A stretch of DNA of 35,450 nt from Candidatus Brevibacterium intestinavium (GTDB lineage Bacteria; Actinomycetota; Actinomycetes; Actinomycetales; Brevibacteriaceae): assembly GCA_019117545.1 (NCBI GenBank), contig DWZN01000238.1, positions 1 to 35,450 on the forward strand, in the 5' to 3' direction. Shown here in pieces: positions 15,829 to 23,278 of the stretch; the stretch's first letter is position 1, and each line of letters begins with the position of its first letter. A program made the position numbers and the translations under genes. The notes beneath the pieces are model-generated. The model was given only the letters and a program-made list of their open reading frames with translations. It did no database searches and was not told the DNA's origin.

Positions 15829-18800
15829 TCAGGCCTTGAGCTCGGCCGCCAGCTCGTGGAAGTCGCGGCTGGGGTTGCCGAAGCGGTGCAGCGTCATCGA
15901 CACCGCCTGCTCCTGGACGAAGTACCGCAGCTCCACCCGGCCCGAGGACGTGACCGGTTCATCGATGAGGGCGACCTCCGGACGAGGAGCGGCCGCTGCC
16001 AGCAGCTCGTCTTCGACACGGCCGAGGATGCGGATGCGCGCGCCCACGGTGTCATCGTAGCGACCCTGACCGACCATCTCGGCGAATTCGGCCGCCGTCT
16101 CCGTCCGCGCGGCCACACCGGCATTCGTGACGGCGATCCTGACCTCGGCGGACACATCGCCGGCGACGGACAGCTGCACCGTCGAACCCACGGTCCGTGC
16201 CGCATGCAGGGACCTCTCGAGGTCGAACAGGCTCGCCTCGGCCGTGACCCGCAGGGTGACCGGGCGCGGGCGGTACCGGAAGATGTTCGCCTCGGCGCTC
16301 AGCCCCGAGGGATCCTTCGCCGCGCCGAACTCGGCCTCGTGCCAGCGCCGGTCATCTGCCTTGGCCGCCTCGAGGCTCTGTGCGGACCCCTGGGCGCCCG
16401 GCAGGGAGGCCGGGTCGTCGGCGAAGTGGCCGAAGAGCATGAGGTAGTTCGGTCCGCCGGCCTTCGACCCCAGACCCACCGAAGACTGCTTCCAGCCGCC
16501 GAAGGACTGCCGGCGCACGATCGCCCCGGTGATGCCGCGGTTGACATAGGCGTTGCCGACCTCGACGCGGTCGAGCCACGTGGCGACCTCCGCCGGGTCG
16601 AGGGAGTGGATGCCGCCGGTGAGGCCGAAGTCGACCGCATTCTGGAACTCGATGGCTTCGTCGAGGTCTTTCGCGTGCATGAGGCCGAGCACCGGACCGA
16701 AGACCTCGGTGAGGTGGAAGAACGATCCCGGCTTGACCCCGTCCTTGATGCCCGGGCTCCACAGACGACCGGTGTCGTCGAGCTGCTTGGGTTCGAGCAG
16801 CCAGGACTCTCCGGGTTCGAGGCTGGTTAGCGCGCGGCGCAGCTTGTCCGAGGGGTCCTCGGTCAGCGGTCCCATCGTCGCCGAGAGGTTGGCCGGCCAG
16901 TCGACGACCATCGACGAGGCGGCGTCGATGAGCTGGCTGCGGTAGCGCTGCGAGTCATACGTCGACCCGACCATGATGCCCAGCGAGGCGGCCGAGCACT
17001 TCTGCCCGGCATGGCCGAATGCCGAGTGCACGAGGTCGGCCATCGCCAGATCGCGGTCCGCGGCGGGCGTGATGACCAGCGCGTTCTTGCCCGATGTCTC
17101 CGCGTTGACGTGGAGTTCGGGCCGGAAGGACTTGAACAGGGCCGCGGTCTCCGAGGCGCCGGTGAGGATGACCCGGTCGACATCGGGATGGGAGACCAGA
17201 TGCTGGCCGAGCTCCCGTTCGATCGGGGCGCACAGCTGCAGCACATCGCGGGGGACCCCGGCCTGCCACAGGCAGTCGACGATGAGCGCTGAGCAGTGCG
17301 GAGTCGGCTTGGACGGCTTGTGGATGACGGACGCACCGGCGGCCAGTGCGGCCACCGTGCCGCCGGTGGGAATCGCCACAGGGAAGTTCCACGGCGGGGT
17401 GATCACGACCATCTCGTCGGGGGTGAAGGTCGCCCCTTCGAGGCTGTCGAGCTCGAGGGAGTTCAGCGCGTAGTAGCGGATGAAGTCGATGGCCTCGGAG
17501 ACCTCGGGGTCCGACTGAGCCGGCATCTTGCCCACCTCGGCGGCTGCGACGGCGAGGAACTCACCGCGACGGGCGGCGAAGATGTCCGCGGCCCGGTGGA
17601 GGATCTCCGCCCGGCCCGCGGCCCCGAGCTCACGCCAGCCCGCTGCCGCGGCGCGGCCCCTGGCGATCATCTCGTCGAGGTCCGCGGTCGTCTCGACTGC
17701 GGGAGCGTTCGGACGGTCGTCGAGGTAGCCGGGGGCGGTCGCCTCGGCGATGATCCTGCGCACCCAGGCCTGGTTGGCCGGCAGCGACGGGTCGGTGTCG
17801 GGCTCGTTGCGGAAGACCGCGGGCACCTCGGAGCGTTCGGCCGCGGTCTGCGCATCCGCCTCGGCGGCCCGGTTCTGGTGACGGTTCGGCGCCGGCGCGG
17901 TCTCGCCATCGCTGCCCAGGATGTCCTCGAGCTGCTTGACCGAGGCGGTGAAGCGGTCGGCCTCGCGCTTGAACACCTCGTTGCCGTTGGCGAGGTCGAA
18001 GATCCCGGACATGAAGTTCTCAGAAGCCGAGTTCTCCTCGAGGCGGCGGACGAGGTAGGAGATCGCGACGTCGAACTCCTTCGGATGCACGGCCGGGACG
18101 TAGAGGAGGAGGTCGCCGACGTCCTCGGTCACGGCCGCCGCCTGCTCACTGGCCATGCCCTGCAGCATCTCGAACTCGACGCGGTCGGTGACCCCGCGGT
18201 CGGCCGACAGATGGTGGGCGAAGGCGATGTCGAAGAGGTTGTGGCCGGCTACGCCGATGCGCAGGCCCTTCATCCGCTCCGGGGTGAACAGCCAATGCAG
18301 GACCCGCTTGTAGTTCGCGTCGGTGGACTGCTTCGAATCGCACGTCGTGGTCGGCCAACCGGCGATCTCGGCGTGGACGGTCTCCATCGCCAGGTTCGCG
18401 CCCTTGACGAGGCGGACCTTGACCCCGACGCCGCCGTTCTCGACGCGGTCGGCGGAGAACTCGCTCAGCCGCTGCACCGCTCCGAGGGCATCGGGCTGGT
18501 AGGCCTGGATGACGATGCCGGCCTCGAGGTCCTTGAATTCCGGTTCGGACAGGAGGCGGGTGAACACGGCGATCGTGAGCTCGAGGTCCTGGTACTCCTC
18601 CATGTCGAGGTTGACGAACTTCGCGCCCGTCGGGGCCTTCGCCGCCTGTTGGTAGAGCGGGCGGAGGCGGTCGACGACGTAGTCGACGGTCTCGTCGAAG
18701 GCCCACATCGAGATCTGCGAGGCGATCGAGGAGACCTTGACCGAGACGTAGTCGACATCATCGCGGGCGAGCAGGCGATGGGTCTCCTCGAGGTGGTGAT

Positions 18801-19314
18801 CGGCCTCGCCGTCACCGAGCACGGCCTCGCCGAGGAGATTGATGTTCAGCCGGTGACCGTCGCCGGTCAGTGCGGCCACGGCCTTGCCGAACTGCTTGTC
18901 GCGGGCGTCGACGACCATGTGCCCGACCATCTGGCGCAGGCGGGTTCGGGCGGCGGGCACGACGACCTGAGGGGCGATCTTGGCCAGCGCGGCACCGGCC
19001 TTGATCTGCGCGCGGTCGAGAGCGGACATCGTCTCGGGAGCGAGCCTGCCGACCTCGGTCAGGGCATCGGCGGCCGCGTGCACATCATCGGTGCGGACCA
19101 CGCGGTCGACGAATCCGACGGTGAAGTCCAGACCGTTGTCGTCCGACAGGACCGCCGAGAGCCGTTCGGCGGCCGGGTTCTTCGCCGCGGTCTTCGACGT
19201 CGCGACCCGCAGCCATCTGCGGACGGTGTCGATCGACCGGTCGGTCAGCTGTTCGAGATCGGTATCGGTGTGCAGCAACTGGCTCCCCTGTCTGTCGTAG
19301 GTGCTCTCACGCAT
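15829..19314 (-). CDS. putA: Bifunctional proline dehydrogenase / L-glutamate-gamma-semialdehyde dehydrogenase
   Basis: This 1161-residue enzyme oxidises proline to P5C with FAD, then glutamate semialdehyde to glutamate with NAD+. The proline dehydrogenase barrel occupies about 110-430, with VKVSSIASQ, NLDMEEYQDLELT, VRLVKGANLAMET, AGHNLFDIAFA and the substrate-binding RRLEEN near 423-428. The aldehyde dehydrogenase half (about 510-960) has Glu739 (NAETSGKNAL) and Cys773 (HAGQKCSAA), 34 residues apart. The last 190 residues form an extra region like the C-terminal domain of type-B PutAs. There is no N-terminal ribbon-helix-helix DNA-binding domain, so it is not its own repressor. The ATG at 19314 has only a weak ribosome site. 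The divergent regulator at 19430 probably controls it. Confidence 0.94.
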   Translation of the reverse strand: MRESTYDRQGSQLLHTDTDLEQLTDRSIDTVRRWLRVATSKTAAKNPAAERLSAVLSDDNGLDFTVGFVDRVVRTDDVHAAADALTEVGRLAPETMSALDRAQIKAGAALAKIAPQVVVPAARTRLRQMVGHMVVDARDKQFGKAVAALTGDGHRLNINLLGEAVLGDGEADHHLEETHRLLARDDVDYVSVKVSSIASQISMWAFDETVDYVVDRLRPLYQQAAKAPTGAKFVNLDMEEYQDLELTIAVFTRLLSEPEFKDLEAGIVIQAYQPDALGAVQRLSEFSADRVENGGVGVKVRLVKGANLAMETVHAEIAGWPTTTCDSKQSTDANYKRVLHWLFTPERMKGLRIGVAGHNLFDIAFAHHLSADRGVTDRVEFEMLQGMASEQAAAVTEDVGDLLLYVPAVHPKEFDVAISYLVRRLEENSASENFMSGIFDLANGNEVFKREADRFTASVKQLEDILGSDGETAPAPNRHQNRAAEADAQTAAERSEVPAVFRNEPDTDPSLPANQAWVRRIIAEATAPGYLDDRPNAPAVETTADLDEMIARGRAAAAGWRELGAAGRAEILHRAADIFAARRGEFLAVAAAEVGKMPAQSDPEVSEAIDFIRYYALNSLELDSLEGATFTPDEMVVITPPWNFPVAIPTGGTVAALAAGASVIHKPSKPTPHCSALIVDCLWQAGVPRDVLQLCAPIERELGQHLVSHPDVDRVILTGASETAALFKSFRPELHVNAETSGKNALVITPAADRDLAMADLVHSAFGHAGQKCSAASLGIMVGSTYDSQRYRSQLIDAASSMVVDWPANLSATMGPLTEDPSDKLRRALTSLEPGESWLLEPKQLDDTGRLWSPGIKDGVKPGSFFHLTEVFGPVLGLMHAKDLDEAIEFQNAVDFGLTGGIHSLDPAEVATWLDRVEVGNAYVNRGITGAIVRRQSFGGWKQSSVGLGSKAGGPNYLMLFGHFADDPASLPGAQGSAQSLEAAKADDRRWHEAEFGAAKDPSGLSAEANIFRYRPRPVTLRVTAEASLFDLERSLHAARTVGSTVQLSVAGDVSAEVRIAVTNAGVAARTETAAEFAEMVGQGRYDDTVGARIRILGRVEDELLAAAAPRPEVALIDEPVTSSGRVELRYFVQEQAVSMTLHRFGNPSRDFHELAAELKA

Positions 19315-19333
19315 CGGCGCTGACCGTGGAGCT

Positions 19334-19348
19334 TGAGTGTTGCACTCA
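19334..19348. promoter_or_regulatory. Candidate operator at the putA promoter
   Basis: TGAGTG-TTG-CACTCA is a perfect 6-bp inverted repeat 20-34 bases upstream of the putA start. Reading toward putA, CATACT just ahead of it could be a -10, which would put the transcription start inside the palindrome, a typical repressor position. Confidence 0.45.
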
Positions 19349-19402
19349 GTATGCGCCGCGGGTGACCGAGGGTGAAGAGGTCGAAGCGGCCCACCCGTCC
19401 GT

Positions 19403-19422
19403 TTGAGTCAGAAGTATTAGAA
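19403..19422. repeat. Promoter-side copy of a 20-bp inverted repeat
   Basis: TTGAGTCAGAAGTATTAGAA ends 7 bases before the ATG of the divergent regulator. It overlaps a likely -10 (TAGAAT, 19418-19423), which would make that mRNA leaderless. The reverse complement recurs, with one mismatch, at 20236-20255 inside the same gene. Confidence 0.7.
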
Positions 19423-19429
19423 TAGCGGG

Positions 19430-20965
19430 ATGTACTCACCTGAAACCCGTCGTGCCGCCGTGGCGGAGCTGCGGACCTCCACCCTCGCCGAGGTGGCCGA
19501 ACGCACGGGCGCCTCACCGTCGACCCTGCGTCGCTGGGCGAGCCGGACCGATCTCGAGGATCGTCCGCGCAGCGGTCGTCCGCCGATCCAGGGCACGGCC
19601 GATCGGGTCATCGAGGCGCTGGTCGCAACCGCCGGAGCGAGGATCTCGGGACGCGACTACTCGAGCCGGGCGCTGTCGGAGGCGACCGGGCTGAGTCAGA
19701 GCATCGTCTCACGCTCCTTCCGGTCCCTGACCGTGCCCGCCGCCGAGGTGACCGGAGGCCGTGAGCTCGTCCTCGCGGCGGCCGGCTTCCCCCTCCTCGT
19801 CTTCGGCGTCCGCGCCGATGCTTCCGCCGGCGAAGGCGTCGGCGGACCGGCCGTTGGGCTTCGGCGGATCCGAAGACGCATCGCCGGGATCACGGCGGCG
19901 CTGCGTTCGGCCGGTGTCCAGCGCTGGCCCCAGCGGTTCGGCAGCGAGCACCGGCAGGTCCGCACCGCTGATCTGCTGGCGCTGGTCTCCGGCGAGATCG
20001 GCGACGACTTCCTCGTCTTCGACCCTCTGGGCGAAATGCCCGATGTCGGGCCCGATGTCGGGCCCGGAGTGAGCGTGCATCGGGACTTCGAGGAATTCGT
20101 GGTCGCGCTCAAGCACGTGCTCGCCGGGTGTCAGGACATTCCCGGCTCTCTGCTCGACCAGCTCGCCGCCCGTGTCAGGAACGGTCTCGAAGGGGTGATG
20201 TGGCGCGAGTCCGTCCAGCTCGAGCCGGTGAGAAGTTCTATTACTTCTGACTCAATGGAGATCTCTTCGTGGTTGCCGAAGGAGACCAGGTCGATCACCG
20301 AGCATCTGGCGATCGCCCTGCGCGAGGAGATCATCGACTCCGGCTACGACCCCGGCGATCGGATCAATCCGCGTCTGCTGTCGCGGCGCATGCGGGTGCC
20401 GCGGGCCTCGGTGGATGCGGCGCTGCGCCGGATGGTCGACGACAAGCTGCTCGACGGTTCCCGCGGCGGTGCCCGCATCCCGCTGATCACAACCGTCGAC
20501 GTGCTCGACCTCTACGCCGCGCGCATGGCCATCGGGGAAGTCGTGCTGAGATCGCTGTCCCTGCGCCCCCAGCGCTACCTGGTTCCCGTGCAGCTGGCGC
20601 TGCGGCAGGTCGAGGCCGCGGCACCGACGCGCAGCGGCATCGACGTCGAGGACGCCGACCTGCACTTCCAACAGGAGCTCGCCCGCGCCTCGGGGCTGCG
20701 TGAGTCGGCACGCGCCTTCGAATCCCTGACCCTGCGGCTGCGGCTGTTCATCTCCGTGCTCCAGCTCGACTACTCCCCGGCCAGCGACCGCATCGTCAGC
20801 GACGACCGGGCGATGTTCCGGTCGCTGGCCCGTGCGGATGCGAGGACCGCGATCGAGGTCTGGCGGGGCAAGGTCGACAACGCGGTGCGGCACATGGCCG
20901 GGCTGCTCGGCCGGCGCCGCTTCGACCAGGAGCTGTGGACCCAGCTGACCCGCAGCCTCGGCTGA
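19430..20965 (+). CDS. Composite regulator: transposase-like HTH domains fused to a GntR/FCD-like domain
   Basis: The 511-residue protein has an unusual architecture. Residues 1-110 contain two helix-turn-helix units (STLAEVAERTGASPSTLRRWA and SSRALSEATGLSQSIVSRSF) joined by an RPRSGRPPI linker, resembling the paired DNA-binding part of IS630/Tc1-type transposases. Residues about 110-270 are an unrecognised region with no DDE catalytic motif. From about 285 a GntR winged helix (ITEHLAIALREEIIDSGYDPGDRI...RRMRVPRASVDAALRRMVDDKLL) leads into a helical C-terminal domain like FCD. No ribosome site precedes ATG 19430, but a TAGAAT -10 ends 7 bases before it, so leaderless translation is likely. 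It is divergent from putA and may regulate it. An internal in-frame ATG at 20255 opens the GntR part. Confidence 0.8.
   Translation: MYSPETRRAAVAELRTSTLAEVAERTGASPSTLRRWASRTDLEDRPRSGRPPIQGTADRVIEALVATAGARISGRDYSSRALSEATGLSQSIVSRSFRSLTVPAAEVTGGRELVLAAAGFPLLVFGVRADASAGEGVGGPAVGLRRIRRRIAGITAALRSAGVQRWPQRFGSEHRQVRTADLLALVSGEIGDDFLVFDPLGEMPDVGPDVGPGVSVHRDFEEFVVALKHVLAGCQDIPGSLLDQLAARVRNGLEGVMWRESVQLEPVRSSITSDSMEISSWLPKETRSITEHLAIALREEIIDSGYDPGDRINPRLLSRRMRVPRASVDAALRRMVDDKLLDGSRGGARIPLITTVDVLDLYAARMAIGEVVLRSLSLRPQRYLVPVQLALRQVEAAAPTRSGIDVEDADLHFQQELARASGLRESARAFESLTLRLRLFISVLQLDYSPASDRIVSDDRAMFRSLARADARTAIEVWRGKVDNAVRHMAGLLGRRRFDQELWTQLTRSLG
20042..20065 (+). repeat. Tandem 12-bp duplication inside the composite regulator
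   Basis: GATGTCGGGCCC occurs twice in succession and adds the peptide repeat PDVG-PDVG to the unassigned middle region of the regulator. It stays in frame and probably reflects slippage. Confidence 0.7.
20236..20255. repeat. Intragenic copy of the 20-bp inverted repeat
   Basis: TTCTATTACTTCTGACTCAA is the reverse complement of the promoter copy at 19403-19422, matching 19 of 20 bases. It sits at the junction between the unassigned middle region and the GntR domain, ending on the A of an in-frame ATG (20255). It also contains AGAAGT-TCTATT-ACTTCT (20231-20248), a perfect 6-bp inverted repeat. The AT-rich composition contrasts with the surrounding coding sequence. Confidence 0.7.
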
Positions 20966-21001
20966 GTCCGGCTGCTGGGCCCGGCTGGGTGCACTCCTGT
21001 C

Positions 21002-22345
21002 TCAGAGCCCGAGGAGGGCGATGGCGATGGTGAAGTACACGAGCAGTCCGCTGGCATCGCAGAAGGTCGAGATGAACGGCGTCGACACGACCGCCGGATC
21101 GACCCTGCCGGCCTTCGCGACGATCGGGATCGAGCCGCCGACCACGGCCGCGATCGGGCAGTTGACGGTGAGCGTGAGCGCGATGACCGCCCCGATCTCG
21201 ATGCCGTAGAGCGGCGAGGCGATCGCGAACGCCGGCACCGCCAGCAGCACCCCGAGCAGCAGCCCCGTCGTCAGCTCCTTGCCGGCGACGCGGAGGAAGT
21301 CGCGCAGGCCGATCTCGTCCATCGCCAATGCGCGGGTCACCGTCGTCGCGGCCTGCGAGCCCGTATTGCCGCCGATGCCGGTCAGCAGCGGGATGAACAG
21401 CGCGAGCGCGACGACCTCGGCCAGCGTCGATTCGAAGATCTCGAGCACATGGACGGTGAGCACCGCCGAGATCGCGAGCACGAGCAGCCACACGATGCGG
21501 GTGCGGGCGATCGTGAGGATCGAGGTCGGAAGGTACCGGCGGTAGAGCGGCTGAGTGCCGCCCGACAGCGCGTAGTCCTCCTCGTCGGCCTCGGCGATGA
21601 TGCGCGCGGCGTCCTTGATCGGCAGGATCCCGACGAGGCGGCCCTCCCGGTCCCCGATGGGCAGGACCGTGACGTCCTCGCGCAGGGCCGCCCGGGCGGC
21701 GGTCTCCATATCGTCATCGGTGTGGGTGATCTCCTCGATCGGTTCGGCCAGGCCGGCCACGCCGGTGCCGGGCGCGAAGCGGAGGAGTTCGAGGGCGTCG
21801 AGGGTGCCGACGATCCGACGGTCGAGGGTGAGGACGGGGATGAGGCGGACGTCCTCGAGGTCGACCTCGGTGTCGCGCAGACGCTGGGTCACCTCGGCGA
21901 CGGTGTCGTCTGTCCACGCGATCACGGCCGTCGGCGACATCCGGCGGGCGATCGAATTCCGGCCGTAGCCGGCGATGGCCATCACCGCGCCGAGGTCGGA
22001 GGCGGGGACGGCATCCAGCAGCTTCGCGGTGACGTTGGCCGGAAGCTCATCGACGAGGCGGCCCTGATCCTCGGGGTCGAGGTCGCTGAAGATCGAGCTC
22101 AGCTCCTCCGTGTGGAGGGCATCGATGATGTCCGAGCGGGTGCCCCGGTCGAGGTCGTCGAAGACCTCGACGGATTCGTCCTTCGGCAGCAGTCGGAAGA
22201 CGATCGCGGCTTCGGTGGCCGAGAGCTCGGCGATGAGTTCGGTGGTCGCATTCGGCCCGAGATCCCGGATGGCGGCGCCGAGGGAGGCGAGATCGCGGTC
22301 TTCGGTCAGCGAGCGGACTGTGGCGGCGTCGAGGACTGAGGTCAT
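21002..22345 (-). CDS. mgtE: Magnesium transporter MgtE
   Basis: This 447-residue Mg2+ channel/transporter has the family layout: an N-terminal helical superhelix domain (about 20-125, with EELSSIFSDLDPEDQGRLVDELP), a pair of CBS domains (about 130-260) that sense cytoplasmic Mg2+, and five C-terminal membrane helices (about 275-447). The pore-region wording is FIPLLTGIGGNTGSQAATTVTRALA, followed by LTLTVNCPIAAVVGGSIPI and STPFISTFCDASGLLVYF. It acts as a homodimer in the cytoplasmic membrane. The start at ATG 22345 has TTGGAG 5 bases before it. A 14-codon leader ORF with its own strong ribosome site ends 47 bases upstream, which suggests translational or attenuation control. Confidence 0.95.
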   Translation of the reverse strand: MTSVLDAATVRSLTEDRDLASLGAAIRDLGPNATTELIAELSATEAAIVFRLLPKDESVEVFDDLDRGTRSDIIDALHTEELSSIFSDLDPEDQGRLVDELPANVTAKLLDAVPASDLGAVMAIAGYGRNSIARRMSPTAVIAWTDDTVAEVTQRLRDTEVDLEDVRLIPVLTLDRRIVGTLDALELLRFAPGTGVAGLAEPIEEITHTDDDMETAARAALREDVTVLPIGDREGRLVGILPIKDAARIIAEADEEDYALSGGTQPLYRRYLPTSILTIARTRIVWLLVLAISAVLTVHVLEIFESTLAEVVALALFIPLLTGIGGNTGSQAATTVTRALAMDEIGLRDFLRVAGKELTTGLLLGVLLAVPAFAIASPLYGIEIGAVIALTLTVNCPIAAVVGGSIPIVAKAGRVDPAVVSTPFISTFCDASGLLVYFTIAIALLGL

Positions 22346-22357
22346 GACGTACTCCAA

Positions 22358-22465
22358 GCAGAGTCGAGTCGACGCGTGCGCTGAGGCAGGCGTCAGTGGA
22401 AGAGGGGGAGGGGGCACAATCGACTGTCGGGATCCATTGACAACCACCTCCCGGAACTCTGCTCG
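22358..22465 (-). promoter_or_regulatory. Long-range complementary segments in the mgtE leader
   Basis: In the minus-strand leader RNA, CGAGCAGAGT (22465-22456), just before the leader-ORF ribosome site, can pair with ACTCTGCTTG (22364-22355), just before and partly within the mgtE ribosome site (TTGGAG). The helix would be 10 bp with one G-U pair and would enclose the leader ORF. It could make access to the mgtE ribosome site depend on whether ribosomes occupy the leader ORF. This was inferred by eye; no folding was computed. Confidence 0.4.
22393..22437 (-). CDS. Putative mgtE leader peptide (14 codons, MgtL-like)
   Basis: The tiny frame encodes MDPDSRLCPLPLFH. It is preceded by GGAGGTG (22445-22451), a near-perfect Shine-Dalgarno, 7 bases from the ATG: better than that of mgtE itself, which starts 47 bases after the leader stop. 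The Asp/Pro-rich beginning and the PLP...LF ending recall the MgtL leader of Salmonella mgtA (starts MEPDPTPLP). In that case low Mg2+ or slow Pro decoding alters translation of the leader and raises transporter expression. That such control works here is inference. No M-box riboswitch was recognised. Confidence 0.55.
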   Translation of the reverse strand: MDPDSRLCPLPLFH

Positions 22466-22552
22466 AAGGAAACTCTGTGCGCGCGAACGGCGCACGGACC
22501 GAGTCTAACCGAGACCGGCGGCCCGACGGGAATCCGGGCCGGGCGCCGACTG

Positions 22553-22558
22553 GTATAG
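22553..22558 (+). promoter_or_regulatory. Extended -10 promoter element of udk
   Basis: TGGTATAGAT contains TATAGA with an upstream TG one base away (extended -10), 38 bases before the udk start. No good -35 is visible, as is usual for extended -10 promoters. The mRNA would start near 22565. Confidence 0.45.
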
Positions 22559-22596
22559 ATTTGGACAGGATCGAAGCCGAGGAGGAGTGCAGAGCC

Positions 22597-23208
22597 GTGG
22601 AGACTTTGGTTGTGGGCGTGGCCGGTGGCACCGGCAGCGGAAAGACGACGCTGACGAAGGCGCTGCTGGACAAGTGCGAGGGACCGCCCTCCGTGCTCTA
22701 CCACGACAACTACTACAGGCGGCGCGACGAGCTGAGCTACGAGGAGCGCGAGCAGGTCAACTACGACGACCTCGACGCCTTCGACAACGATCTCTTCGTC
22801 GACCACCTCACCGCGCTGCGGACCGGCCGACCGGTCGAAAGCCCCGTCTACGACTTCTCGATCCACAACCGCAGCGACGCAACGACCCTGGTCGAACCCT
22901 CCCGGGTGGTCATCGTCGAGGGCATCCTCATCTTCGCCGAGCCGCGGATCTGCGGACTGCTCGACATCAAGCTCTTCGTCGACACCGACGCCGATGTGCG
23001 CCTGCTGCGACGGATCAAACGCGATGTCGTCGACCGCGGGCGGACCCTGCAGTCGGTCGAGGACCAGTACCTGGACACGGTCAAGCCGATGCACGAACTC
23101 TACGTCGAACCCTCCAAACGCAACGCCGATGTCATCATTCCCGAGGGCGGGCACAACCTCGTGGCCATGGATATGATCCTCAACCGGATCCAGCGGGGAG
23201 TCGGCTGA
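22597..23208 (+). CDS. udk: Uridine kinase
   Basis: The 203-residue protein phosphorylates uridine or cytidine in pyrimidine salvage. The P-loop GGTGSGKTT is at 10-18. The family motifs follow: YHDNYYRRRDELSYEERE, NYDDLDAFDNDLF, GRPVESPVYDFSIHNR, VIVEGILIFAEPRI, DIKLFVDTDADVRLLRRIKRDVVDRGR and YLDTVKPMHELYVEPSKRNADVIIPEGG. Start GTG 22597 is chosen because GGAGGAG lies about 9 bases before it and it gives the normal length; the frame is open further upstream without homology. It is divergent from mgtE. Confidence 0.93.
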   Translation: METLVVGVAGGTGSGKTTLTKALLDKCEGPPSVLYHDNYYRRRDELSYEEREQVNYDDLDAFDNDLFVDHLTALRTGRPVESPVYDFSIHNRSDATTLVEPSRVVIVEGILIFAEPRICGLLDIKLFVDTDADVRLLRRIKRDVVDRGRTLQSVEDQYLDTVKPMHELYVEPSKRNADVIIPEGGHNLVAMDMILNRIQRGVG

Positions 23209-23278
23209 AGAACAGGACTGACCAGCCCGGATCATGCTCGTGCCCGGCCGTGTCAGTGCCGAGCGGTACCGTCTTCCC

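Noticed and set aside
17296..19323. A 675-codon open frame on the plus strand opposite putA
   Set aside because: It is the antisense shadow of a GC-rich gene; the putA strand carries all the conserved motifs and this frame gives only low-complexity text.
19430..19760. Insertion sequence or IS630 remnant at the N-terminus of the composite regulator
   Set aside because: There is no DDE catalytic domain, no TA target duplication or terminal inverted repeats in the expected places, and the frame runs on into the GntR domain.
22346..22596. M-box (ykoK) Mg2+ riboswitch in the mgtE leader
   Set aside because: I could not find the conserved M-box sequence blocks on the minus strand; the short ORF and paired segments explain the region better. 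A covariance-model search would be decisive.
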